Below are positions 1-7,162 of a stretch of DNA of 44,791 nucleotides, piece after piece. The translations under genes and the position numbers were made by a program. The stretch lies in the NCBI GenBank assembly GCA_022827245.1, contig JAJDTI010000141.1, positions 1 through 44,791 of the forward strand, read 5' to 3'. Below the pieces are notes generated by a model. The model was not told the origin of the DNA. It saw only the letters and a program-made list of their open reading frames with translations, and made no database searches. Within the stretch, counting starts at the first letter, position 1. Every line of letters starts with the position of its first letter. The stretch is from Pseudomonadales bacterium. Its GTDB lineage: Bacteria; Pseudomonadota; Gammaproteobacteria; Pseudomonadales; Azotimanducaceae.

Positions 1-614
1 GCGCTCTCGGCGCGCTCGATCTGCCGCAGCATGCCCTCGTCGATGGCCGTCCCGTAGGGCACGCGGCTCGACAGGCACGCGGACTGCGGTTTCTGCGCGT
101 TGTCGAGGCCGAGATGGGCCGCGAGCACGCGGATGTCGGCCTTGCGGAAGCCGGTCTCGACCAGGGGCGAGCGCACCTCGAAGTCCTCGGCGGCGATCAG
201 TCCCGGGCGGTGATCGCCGAGATCGTCAACGTTGGTGCCGTTGAAGACCACCTCGAAGCCCTCCGTGCGGGCGATCTCGTCGAGGTGCTCGTACAGCGAC
301 GTCTTGCAGTGGAAGCAGCGGTTCACCGGGTTCGCCCGGTACTCCGGGTTGTCCATCTCGTCGGTGACGATCACGCGGTGCGGCATGCCCCACTTGCGGG
401 CGAGGGTCTCGGAGAGCGCCAGGTCGCTCCGCTTCAGGCTCGGCGACCCGGACGTGACGGCAAGCGCCTTCTCGCCGAGCACCTCGGCGGCGACGTACGC
501 GACCAGGGACGAGTCCACCCCGCCCGAATAGGCGATGAGGGCCGAGTCGAACCCGCCGACGAATGTCCTCAGGGCCGCGTAACGATCCGCGGTGGCTGCG
601 TCCATGAGGGGCAT
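1..614 (-). CDS. larE: LarE, ATP-dependent sacrificial sulfur transferase (3' end cut by window edge)
   Basis: LarE adenylates the carboxylate of the pincer precursor and donates sulfur, turning P2CMN into the dithio-pyridinium ligand of the nickel-pincer cofactor in the cytoplasm. About 204 N-terminal residues are visible of a family length near 270. The PP-loop SGGVDSS is near residue 32, CFHCK near residue 106, and the block with SACLSSRVPYG contains the cysteine expected to be the sulfur donor. The start chosen is ATG at 614; a second in-frame ATG lies three codons later. larB and larC lie upstream on the same strand, but two plus-strand genes separate them from larE, so it probably has its own promoter. 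No larA-type racemase is visible in the window. Family assignment is firm; the C-terminus is unseen. Confidence 0.93.
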   Translation of the reverse strand, partial: MPLMDAATADRYAALRTFVGGFDSALIAYSGGVDSSLVAYVAAEVLGEKALAVTSGSPSLKRSDLALSETLARKWGMPHRVIVTDEMDNPEYRANPVNRCFHCKTSLYEHLDEIARTEGFEVVFNGTNVDDLGDHRPGLIAAEDFEVRSPLVETGFRKADIRVLAAHLGLDNAQKPQSACLSSRVPYGTAIDEGMLRQIERAES

Positions 615-669
615 GTTAACCCGGATGACGCAACGGGGAACGCCGTCACAGGGGCGTACAATCACCCCC

Positions 670-1131
670 GTGGCCGATGCTCCAAGACAGGAAATGGTCG
701 TCACCTGGGGCGATCCCTGGGAAATGGAACCGTGCGACCTGTTGCCCCCCGAGGCCTTCTACGGCGAGGACGCGCCGCGCCCTTCGGCGGAACTGCTGCG
801 GGGCTGCGGGGTGGACCCCACGATTCCCACGGGCCCTGAGAGCCGTACCGTCGAGATGCGCCTGTTCTCCGAATGCGCGGGCTGGCGCACGCCGGCGACG
901 GCCGCGGAGCTGTACGAGGCCATGCGGTCGGCAAGGCCCACGGAGAGGCAGTCCCTCGTGATGCGCACTTGGCTGCGCGCGGCCTCCTTCAGCGAGCTGC
1001 TCGGCGGCTGGATCGAGTACGCGTACACCTGGCGCGACCTCGTCCGCGCAGCACACCGAACGGGGCCGCACCGCAACGAACTCAAGCACTGGCTGAACGA
1101 CTTCGCACGCCCCGATCACAGGCCCCGCTAG
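670..1131 (+). CDS. Hypothetical protein
   Basis: I do not recognise the family. The frame is open from 592, but the coding-like stretch begins around GTG 670 (chosen) or ATG 694, giving about 150 residues. Codon use is strongly GC-ending like the neighbours, which supports a real gene. The protein is soluble-looking, Trp- and Arg-rich, with helical C-terminal segments such as SELLGGWIEYAYTWRDL and HRNELKHWLNDF; no signal peptide or membrane segment is visible. It starts about 55 bases from the divergent larE start. It ends with TAG, and the same frame stays open through to the next gene, which looks like an AbiEii fragment. It may therefore be part of a small accessory insertion between larE and larB, but no function can be assigned. 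Confidence 0.6.
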   Translation: MADAPRQEMVVTWGDPWEMEPCDLLPPEAFYGEDAPRPSAELLRGCGVDPTIPTGPESRTVEMRLFSECAGWRTPATAAELYEAMRSARPTERQSLVMRTWLRAASFSELLGGWIEYAYTWRDLVRAAHRTGPHRNELKHWLNDFARPDHRPR

Positions 1132-1206
1132 CGGCATGAGCATCTCCCTGACGCTCCCGGAACCGGCGCGCGGTCTCTCTCGGAGCGTACGCGCCACCCT
1201 GCGCGC

Positions 1207-1830
1207 ATGGAGGTACAGCAACGCTCCCTCAAGACCTGGTTTCCGGCGGGCCGCCTCGAAGTCACCGCGCTGGACCCGGTCCCGGCGCTCCCGCCGCGCG
1301 CGGCGAGCATCGACGGGAGTGAAGCCCTGCTCGTCGAGAACTCGTCGATCCTCTGTGGAAAGCTGTATGGGCGCGGTCGCCGCTTGCCCGAACGGGATGT
1401 GTTCGATGTCTGCGTGGCCGCAGTCGAGGATCCCGACGCTCTGCGTTGCGCGGTCAATCACGTCGGTTCCGACCCGCGCCGCGAGATAGCCCATCTCCTG
1501 ACCGTGGGCGCTGACGCATACCGTGAGTCCGCGCCGGAGGTGATCCTGGAGCCCGCGCCGCGGTTTGCCGGTCTGTTGCAGGAAGCCCCGGAGCGTGCGG
1601 CGGCACTCATTCGAGACGAGACGTGGGCGAGCACGGATCTTGACTACACCGCGGAACATGCTGCCACCGTGACGGCAGAGACCATCGGGGGGACGGTTGT
1701 GTCGCGAACGTACCGGTCGGGGGAAGCCCTGGCGGAGGGCATGCTCCGCATGGGACTCGAAGAGACGATGCTGGGGCTCCACGGGACGGTGCGCGCGTTC
1801 GTGGAGTACGCCAACGCCCGCCTTCGCTGA
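1207..1830 (+). CDS. Probable C-terminal part of an AbiEii/AbiGii-type nucleotidyltransferase
   Basis: The 207-residue product contains SSILCGKLYGRGRRLPERD followed by VFDVCVAAVEDPDAL. This resembles the ILxxKLxxR...RDxFDxxxA block found in the C-terminal half of AbiEii-like nucleotidyltransferase toxins. The N-terminal core that should carry the GS-x-D-x-D active site is not seen here or in the preceding gene, so this looks truncated or degenerate. It lies in the same frame as the preceding gene; only a TAG at 1129-1131 and 75 open bases separate them. It converges on larB with 38 bases between the stops. Intact AbiEii proteins usually have an AbiEi-like partner; none is recognisable here. 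The alternative is an unrelated hypothetical protein, and I rate the family call as moderate. Confidence 0.45.
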   Translation: MEVQQRSLKTWFPAGRLEVTALDPVPALPPRAASIDGSEALLVENSSILCGKLYGRGRRLPERDVFDVCVAAVEDPDALRCAVNHVGSDPRREIAHLLTVGADAYRESAPEVILEPAPRFAGLLQEAPERAAALIRDETWASTDLDYTAEHAATVTAETIGGTVVSRTYRSGEALAEGMLRMGLEETMLGLHGTVRAFVEYANARLR

Positions 1831-1868
1831 CGCGCCTCTGAGCGGGCGGACCCGCCTCTCTCGCCCGG

Positions 1869-2621
1869 TCAAAGCCGGTTGATGCGGTTGGCGAGGAACC
1901 CCGCCCCGAAGCCGTTGTCGATGTTCATGACGGCGACGCCTGACGCGCAGCTGTTCAGCATGCCCAAGAGCGCTGCGATGCCGCCGAACGAGGCGCCGTA
2001 GCCGATGCTCGTCGGGACGGCGATCACGGGCTTGTCGACGAGGCCGCCGACGACGCTCGGCAGCGCGCCTTCCATGCCGGCGACGACGATCACGACCCGG
2101 GCCTCGCGCAGTTCGCCCGCGCGCGCCAGCAGGCGGTGGATGCCGGCGACCCCCGCGTCCTGGATGCGTGTCACGGGGTTGCCGTAGAACTCGCAGGTGA
2201 CGGCCGCTTCCTCCGCGACCGGCGCGTCCGACGTGCCGGCGGTGACGACGGCGACGCTCGTCTCGACCTCCGGCAAGGCTTTCTGGCGGAAGGTGAGGGC
2301 GCGGGCGACGGGATGGTACTCGGCGCCGTCGAGTTCGTCTTCGATGGCGGCGTAGGTGTCCGGGTGGACCCGCGTCGCGAGGACGTTGTCGCCGCGGGTG
2401 CGGATCGCGCGGAACGTCTTCAGGATCTGCTCCGCCGTCTTGAACTCGCCGTAGATCACCTCGGGCGCGCCGGTGCGCCGGGCGCGGTCGTGGTCCACCG
2501 TGACGTCGCCGGCCCGCTCGAAGTACGCGGCATCGATGCGCTCGAGCGTGTCCCCCAATGGCAGGTCGCCGGTGCGGAAGGCGTCCAGCACGTCGGTGAG
2601 GTGCTTCAGTCTTTCATCCAT
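1869..2621 (-). CDS. larB: LarB, NaAD carboxylase/hydrolase for nickel-pincer cofactor
   Basis: LarB carboxylates the pyridinium ring of nicotinic acid adenine dinucleotide and cleaves its phosphoanhydride, giving P2CMN, the first step of pincer cofactor synthesis. The 250-residue product matches the usual family length. The C-terminal half is PurE/AIR-carboxylase-like, with VTAGTSDAPVAEEA, the AGMEGALPSVVGG turn and VAVMNIDNGFGAGF at the end. The start ATG at 2621 lies inside the end of larC (16-base overlap), so the two are translationally coupled. The start agrees with other LarB N-termini (MDERLKHLTDVLDAF). Order on this strand is larC, larB, then, after an interruption, larE. Confidence 0.95.
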   Translation of the reverse strand: MDERLKHLTDVLDAFRTGDLPLGDTLERIDAAYFERAGDVTVDHDRARRTGAPEVIYGEFKTAEQILKTFRAIRTRGDNVLATRVHPDTYAAIEDELDGAEYHPVARALTFRQKALPEVETSVAVVTAGTSDAPVAEEAAVTCEFYGNPVTRIQDAGVAGIHRLLARAGELREARVVIVVAGMEGALPSVVGGLVDKPVIAVPTSIGYGASFGGIAALLGMLNSCASGVAVMNIDNGFGAGFLANRINRL

Positions 2622-3808
2622 GCGGCGATCTCGCGCTCGGCGGCGTCCCTGGCCGCCAGGTAGTCTTCGCCCCGCTCCCGCGCCAGCCGCAGCACGTCGT
2701 CGTGCTCGGCCTTCCACCTGCGCCGTCCGTCCGGTAGCGTCGCGACCTTGACCCGCACGTCGCCGATGGAGGTCGGGACGGTGACGCTCTCGCGGGGCAG
2801 CATCCACTTGCGGACGTCGCGGAAGCGGACGCCGATCGTGGTGGAGTCGCGCACGAGGCGGTCGACGACCGCGGGGAGGTCGTCCGGATGGGCCAGCACC
2901 GAGACGCGGTGCGCCGGGCGGGACTTCTTCATCAGGCCGGGCGTCACCATCACGTCGCGGGCGCCCGCCTCGAAGAGCCCCTCGATCAGGGGCTGGAAGG
3001 CCTCGGGGCTCATGTCGTCGACGTTGCAGTCGATCTCGACGTTGGTCTCGGTCTCGTAGGAAGCGCCGGCCTCTTCCCCGGTCTCCGCCGTGCCCAGCAG
3101 GACGCGCAGCACGTTGGGGATGGAGAAGTCCTTCTGCCCGATACCGTAGCCGATGCGCGCGGACGTGAAACGTTCCGGTTCGCCGAACACGTCCACGGAG
3201 CCGCGCAGGATGGCCGCGCCGGTCGGCGTGGTGGTCTCCGCCTCGACGCGCCCGTAGCTGCAGGGCGCGCCCTCCAGCAGGGCGGCGGTCGCGGGCGCCG
3301 GCACGGGCATCAGGCCGTGGGCGCAGCGCACCATGCCGCCGCCGACTTCCACGGTGCGCGACCACGCCCGTTCGATGCCGAGCCAGTCCAGCCCGAGGGC
3401 GGCGGCCACGATGTCCACAATCGCGTCGGTGGCGCCGACCTCGTGGAAGTGCACCTCGTCCACGCCGATGCCGTGGATCCCCGCCTCCGCCTCGGCCAGG
3501 GCGCGGAAGATGGCGGTGGCGCGCTTCTCGACCGCTTGCGGGTAACCGGCGTCCTGGATGATCTCCACGATGTGCGCCAGCCGGCGGTGGGGGCGCGGTG
3601 CGTCTTCGGCCAGGTGCACCGTCGCCTGCACGCCGGTGATGCCCATCTTGCGCTCGGGGGCGAGCACGAGTTCGAACTCCGACGCGAGGCGGAGCTTGGC
3701 CAGCTCCCCCTGCAGGTAGTCCTCCGGCACGCCGAGCGCGGCCATGGCGCCGATGTGCATGTCGCCGGAGATGCCGCTGAAGCAGTCGTAGAGGAGGGCG
3801 GTGGCCAT
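2606..3808 (-). CDS. larC: LarC, nickel-inserting cyclometallase
   Basis: LarC inserts nickel into the dithiolated ligand in a CTP-dependent step and completes the nickel-pincer nucleotide. The 400-residue protein is full length and made from one frame; some Lactobacillus relatives need a frameshift to join LarC1 and LarC2. Visible landmarks are YDCFSGISGDMHIGA at the N-terminus, the metal-type block VDEVHFHEVGATDAIVDI, TPTGAAIL, and the C-terminal NVDDMSPE and SRPAHRVSVLAHP blocks. It is first in the minus-strand larCB unit and overlaps larB by 16 bases. An ATGTTAAC octamer sits just before the start and recurs at the larE start. The assignment is secure. Confidence 0.95.
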   Translation of the reverse strand: MATALLYDCFSGISGDMHIGAMAALGVPEDYLQGELAKLRLASEFELVLAPERKMGITGVQATVHLAEDAPRPHRRLAHIVEIIQDAGYPQAVEKRATAIFRALAEAEAGIHGIGVDEVHFHEVGATDAIVDIVAAALGLDWLGIERAWSRTVEVGGGMVRCAHGLMPVPAPATAALLEGAPCSYGRVEAETTTPTGAAILRGSVDVFGEPERFTSARIGYGIGQKDFSIPNVLRVLLGTAETGEEAGASYETETNVEIDCNVDDMSPEAFQPLIEGLFEAGARDVMVTPGLMKKSRPAHRVSVLAHPDDLPAVVDRLVRDSTTIGVRFRDVRKWMLPRESVTVPTSIGDVRVKVATLPDGRRRWKAEHDDVLRLARERGEDYLAARDAAEREIAAWMKD

Positions 3809-3926
3809 GCGGCGATGTTAACTGAACGTGGTGCGGCGCAAGGCCGCGTTGCGCGGCTTCGCGCGTTGTGGGACGGGCCGGCGTGGCATCATCGGGCGCG
3901 CCCGGGCTCGGAGGACTCCCTTGCGG

Positions 3927-5093
3927 ATGTGGCCGTGCAAGCGCCTGGACCTTGCGTGGAGCGACTGGCGCTTCGCGTTGCGCCGCTGCCTGGCGCCGCC
4001 GGATTGGCGGCAGGCGGCGGAGGCGGTGGAGCGTGCGTGGGGGTCCGAACGCGGGGTCCTCGCCTGTCTCAACGTGCGCTCGGCTTTCGATCTCTACCTG
4101 GGCGCCCGTCCCTGGGCGCCCGGCGACGAGATCGTTTTCTCGGCGCTGACGGTGCCGGACATGCCGGCGATCGCGCGGGGCCACGGCCTGCGGGTGGTGC
4201 CCGTCGACGTCGACCTCGACACCGGCGCCTGGCGGACGGACGACCTTGCGCGCGCCCTCGGGCCGAAGACGCGCGCCATGGTGCTGACGCATCCTTTCGG
4301 GGCCAGGCTCGACGTCGCGCCGGCCGTGGACCTTGCCCGGGGGCGCGGCATCGAGATCATCGAGGACTGCGCCCAGGCGTATGCGGGCCCCGCGTGGCGC
4401 GGCCATCCGGAATGCGACCTCGCGCTCTTCTCGTTTGGCTCCATGAAGACGGCGACCGCCCTGGGCGGGGCGGTCGCGCATGTCCGGGACCCGGAGACGT
4501 TCGAGCGGATGCGCCAGTGTCGCGCGCGCCAGCCCGTGCAGCCCACGGCGGCATTCCTGCGGCGCGTGCTGGTCGCGGGAGCCCTCAAGGGCGCCGGCAA
4601 CCCGCGGGTCTACGGCATGCTGGCAGCGGCCCTGGACGCGGTCGGGGTAAACCGCGAGCGCTGGGCGCACCGGATGACACGCAACGCGCGACCGGGGACG
4701 GCGGCTCTGAGGCAGCGCCCGTGCGCGGCGCTTCTCGCGCTGCTCGCACGTCGGCTGGCCGAGGGCGATGCGCCCGTGACACGTCGGATGGCGCCGGGCA
4801 GGACGCTCCATGAGGCCCTCGGGCCAGCGGTGTGCCTCCCCACACGCGACGCCCGACCGCACACGTACTGGATGGTGCCGGTCGTCGTCCCCGATGCGCA
4901 TGCCTGCAAGGAGGTCTTGCGCCGTGGGGGCTTCGATGCCATGTCCGGCCGCCTGTGCGCCGTCTCGGGCGAAGGCGTCGATGTGCCGGGCGCCGCGCGC
5001 CTGGCGGAAGCGGTCCACCTGCCGTTCGACCCGGACATGCCGCTGGACGAGCTGGTGCGCCTCGGAGAGTTGATGACGCGGTTGGACGCGTAG
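3927..5093 (+). CDS. DegT/DnrJ/EryC1/StrS-family PLP aminotransferase-like protein
   Basis: This is a PLP enzyme of the fold-type I sugar aminotransferase family, which usually transaminates nucleotide-linked keto-sugars. ALTVPDMPA and VPVDVDLDTGAW match the family N-terminal half. IIEDCAQAY supplies the Asp that binds the PLP ring nitrogen, and FSFGSMKTATALGGA supplies the Schiff-base lysine. A GGAGGA ribosome site at 3910-3915 could serve TTG 3921 or ATG 3927; the frame extends upstream to 3828, but those residues are Arg-rich and look non-coding. At about 388 residues it has normal length, although the middle is Arg-rich and the C-terminal part poorly conserved. No nucleotide-sugar genes are near, so the substrate is unknown. 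A methyltransferase follows in the same direction after about 60 bases. Confidence 0.85.
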   Translation: MWPCKRLDLAWSDWRFALRRCLAPPDWRQAAEAVERAWGSERGVLACLNVRSAFDLYLGARPWAPGDEIVFSALTVPDMPAIARGHGLRVVPVDVDLDTGAWRTDDLARALGPKTRAMVLTHPFGARLDVAPAVDLARGRGIEIIEDCAQAYAGPAWRGHPECDLALFSFGSMKTATALGGAVAHVRDPETFERMRQCRARQPVQPTAAFLRRVLVAGALKGAGNPRVYGMLAAALDAVGVNRERWAHRMTRNARPGTAALRQRPCAALLALLARRLAEGDAPVTRRMAPGRTLHEALGPAVCLPTRDARPHTYWMVPVVVPDAHACKEVLRRGGFDAMSGRLCAVSGEGVDVPGAARLAEAVHLPFDPDMPLDELVRLGELMTRLDA

Positions 5094-5152
5094 GGGGGAC
5101 GCTCGCGGGCGCCCGTGTAGCATTGGGGACCCTGCCCATCACGACACGAGCC

Positions 5153-5776
5153 GTGGCGACGTCGGACATTCCGGACAACTTCTTCGAGCGCGTCGACACG
5201 AGTCCCGACGGCGAGTTCTATCGTGAGCCGCGCTTCGTGCAGCACATCGACCAGGTCACGATCGATGCCCTCACGCAGTGGTACCGGGAGTTCCTCGCCC
5301 CGGAGGCGGATGTCCTCGACCTGATGTCGTCCTGGGTGTCCCATTACCCTCCCGACGTGGCGCTCGGCCGGGTGGCCGGCCTCGGCATGAACGCTGCGGA
5401 ACTGGAGGCGAACCCGCGCCTGACCGAGCGCTGCGTACACGACCTCAACGCGGACCCCGAACTGCCGTACGAGGACGCCGCGTTCGAGCGCGCGACCATC
5501 GCCGTGTCGATCCAGTACCTCGTGCGGCCGGCCGAGACCATGCGTTCCGTCGCCCGGGTGCTGCGCCCCGGCGGACAGATCTGCGTCGCCATGTCGCACC
5601 GCTGTTTCCCGACCAAGGCGATCCGGGCCTTCCACCAGTTGCCGCCCCGCGACCGTATCCGCCTCGTCGGGGCGTACCTCGACCTCGGGGGCTTCGAGGA
5701 GGTCGCGTTCGTCGACCGTTCGCCGCCGAGCGGAGACCCGCTCTGGATCGTGACGGGGCGGACGCCCGACGCCTGA
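5153..5776 (+). CDS. Class I SAM-dependent methyltransferase-like protein
   Basis: The protein of about 207 residues has the fold landmarks of type-11 methyltransferases: motif I region VLDLMSSWVSHYP, an acidic block at HDLNADPELPYEDAAFE, and a motif V-like VLRPGGQICVAMSH. Motif I lacks the usual GxGxG; the S-W-V-S form replaces it. I believe this is a recurring subfamily rather than damage, but I cannot confirm that here. GTG 5153 is chosen as start; an in-frame TTG at 5123 would add ten residues. The substrate cannot be predicted. It follows the aminotransferase by about 60 bases and precedes the LexA box of dinB. Confidence 0.8.
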   Translation: MATSDIPDNFFERVDTSPDGEFYREPRFVQHIDQVTIDALTQWYREFLAPEADVLDLMSSWVSHYPPDVALGRVAGLGMNAAELEANPRLTERCVHDLNADPELPYEDAAFERATIAVSIQYLVRPAETMRSVARVLRPGGQICVAMSHRCFPTKAIRAFHQLPPRDRIRLVGAYLDLGGFEEVAFVDRSPPSGDPLWIVTGRTPDA

Positions 5777-5803
5777 GCCGCCGCGACGCGCGGTCCTTGT
5801 TTG

Positions 5804-5819
5804 CTGTTCATGTATACAG
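5804..5819. promoter_or_regulatory. LexA (SOS) box upstream of dinB
   Basis: CTGT (5804-5807), eight bases, then ACAG (5816-5819) is an exact match to the gammaproteobacterial LexA half-site pair CTGT-N8-ACAG. It ends 12 bases before the dinB ATG, an ideal position for repression. The match and the identity of the downstream gene support each other. Confidence 0.88.
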
Positions 5820-5831
5820 TACCTTGCCGGC

Positions 5832-7112
5832 ATGAGCGAGACGAGCTGGCCGCGCATCGTCGCCCATGCCGACATGGACGCCTTCTACGCGTCGGTGGAG
5901 CAGCTCGACCACCCGGAACTCCGGGGCCGTCCGGTGCTCGTCGGTCCGCGGAGCGAGCGGGGCGTCGTGCTGACCGCCAGCTACGAGGCGCGCCCCTACG
6001 GCGTGGGGAGCGCCATGCCCATTGCGCGGGCGCGGCGCCTCTGTCCGGACGCGGTCACGGTTCCGCCCCGGTTCGAGCGTTACGAGGAGCTCTCCCGCAC
6101 GATCATGCGGGTCTTCGGCGACTTCTCGCCGTGCGTCGAGGCGCTGAGCCTCGACGAGGCGTTCATCGAGCTGTCCGGCGCCGAGCGCATCTTCGGACCG
6201 CCCGAGCGGATGGGACAGCGCATCAAGGATGCTGTCCGCGAAGCCACCGGGCTGACCGCGAGCGTCGGCGTCTCGGCGACCAAGTACGTCGCGAAGGCTG
6301 GCAGCAGCTACCGGAAACCGGACGGGCTCACCGTCGTGCCGGCCCGGGAGGCGAAGGCGTGGCTCGCGCCGCAGCCGGTCTCGCGGCTCTTCGGCGCGGG
6401 CCCGAAGACGGTGCCGAAGCTCCACGCGCTCGGCCTGCGTACCATCGGCGACGTCGCCCGTTGCGATCCGCGTGCGCTGCATCGTGGCCTCGGGAGCATG
6501 GGCGCCCACTTCGCGGCGCTGGCGAACGGCCGCGATCCGAGACCGGTCGAGGGCGGCCGGGCCTCCCGTAGCGTCGGCTCGGACCGCACGCTGCTCGCGG
6601 ACGTCTCTACCCGGGCAGAGATCCTGCCGCACCTGCGTGACGCGGCGGACCGCATCGGACGGCGCCTGCGGCGCAAGGGGTGCGCGGCGCGCGGCGTCCG
6701 GGTCCGGCTCAAGACGGCGCGCTTCGAGACGCTGACGCGCCAGTGCCTGCTCGGCCGCGCGACGGACGTGGCGGATGTCCTCTACGAGGCCGCGGACCGG
6801 CTGCTCGGCGCGTTCGGGCATCCCGGACCGTTCCGCCTCGTGGGCATGGCGGCCTACGACCTCGCGCCCGTGGAGGCCCCCGAACAACTGCAGCTCTTCG
6901 ACCGCCATGGTCGCGTCGCCCGCCTCGAGCGCACGCTCGATGTCCTGATCGAGCGCTTTGGCAAGGACGTCGTCGGCAGGGCGCGCGATCTCGGCCCGGA
7001 GCGCACGCTGGGCGGGCGCGACGCGGGTCCGAATCTCGACTTCCTTTCAACGGCAGAGTCAACGGAAGAGTCAACGCAAGAGGGAACGGAAGAGGCTGCC
7101 GGCGCGATCTGA
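5832..7112 (+). CDS. dinB: DNA polymerase IV (Y-family translesion polymerase)
   Basis: This is an error-prone polymerase that extends past lesions. The catalytic acids are in HADMDAFYASVEQ near residue 12 and ALSLDEAFIEL near residue 108. The palm/fingers block SVGVSATKYVAKAGSSYRKP is present, with G-S-S where many homologues have A-S-D. A helix-hairpin-helix region (FGAGPKTVPKLHALGL) and the little-finger domain follow. EQLQLFD near residue 355 is a beta-clamp binding motif. The 426 residues are longer than E. coli DinB (351), ending in a low-complexity Ser/Thr/Glu tail made from short DNA repeats (AESTEESTQEGTEE). ATG 5832 lies 12 bases after a LexA box, so induction by DNA damage is expected. 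Confidence 0.95.
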   Translation: MSETSWPRIVAHADMDAFYASVEQLDHPELRGRPVLVGPRSERGVVLTASYEARPYGVGSAMPIARARRLCPDAVTVPPRFERYEELSRTIMRVFGDFSPCVEALSLDEAFIELSGAERIFGPPERMGQRIKDAVREATGLTASVGVSATKYVAKAGSSYRKPDGLTVVPAREAKAWLAPQPVSRLFGAGPKTVPKLHALGLRTIGDVARCDPRALHRGLGSMGAHFAALANGRDPRPVEGGRASRSVGSDRTLLADVSTRAEILPHLRDAADRIGRRLRRKGCAARGVRVRLKTARFETLTRQCLLGRATDVADVLYEAADRLLGAFGHPGPFRLVGMAAYDLAPVEAPEQLQLFDRHGRVARLERTLDVLIERFGKDVVGRARDLGPERTLGGRDAGPNLDFLSTAESTEESTQEGTEEAAGAI

Positions 7113-7162
7113 CGCGGGGCGGCATCGCCTGTAAAATCCGCGGCATCCAAGGAGGATTGGCG

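Noticed and set aside
2888-4813. Plus-strand frame spanning larC antisense and the aminotransferase
   Set aside because: It is out of frame with the aminotransferase motifs and antisense to larC.
1869-5123. Open minus-strand frame of more than 1000 codons
   Set aside because: Only the last 250 codons (larB) are protein-like; the rest is antisense to larC's other frames and to the aminotransferase gene, Arg/Ala/Pro-rich with no family motif.
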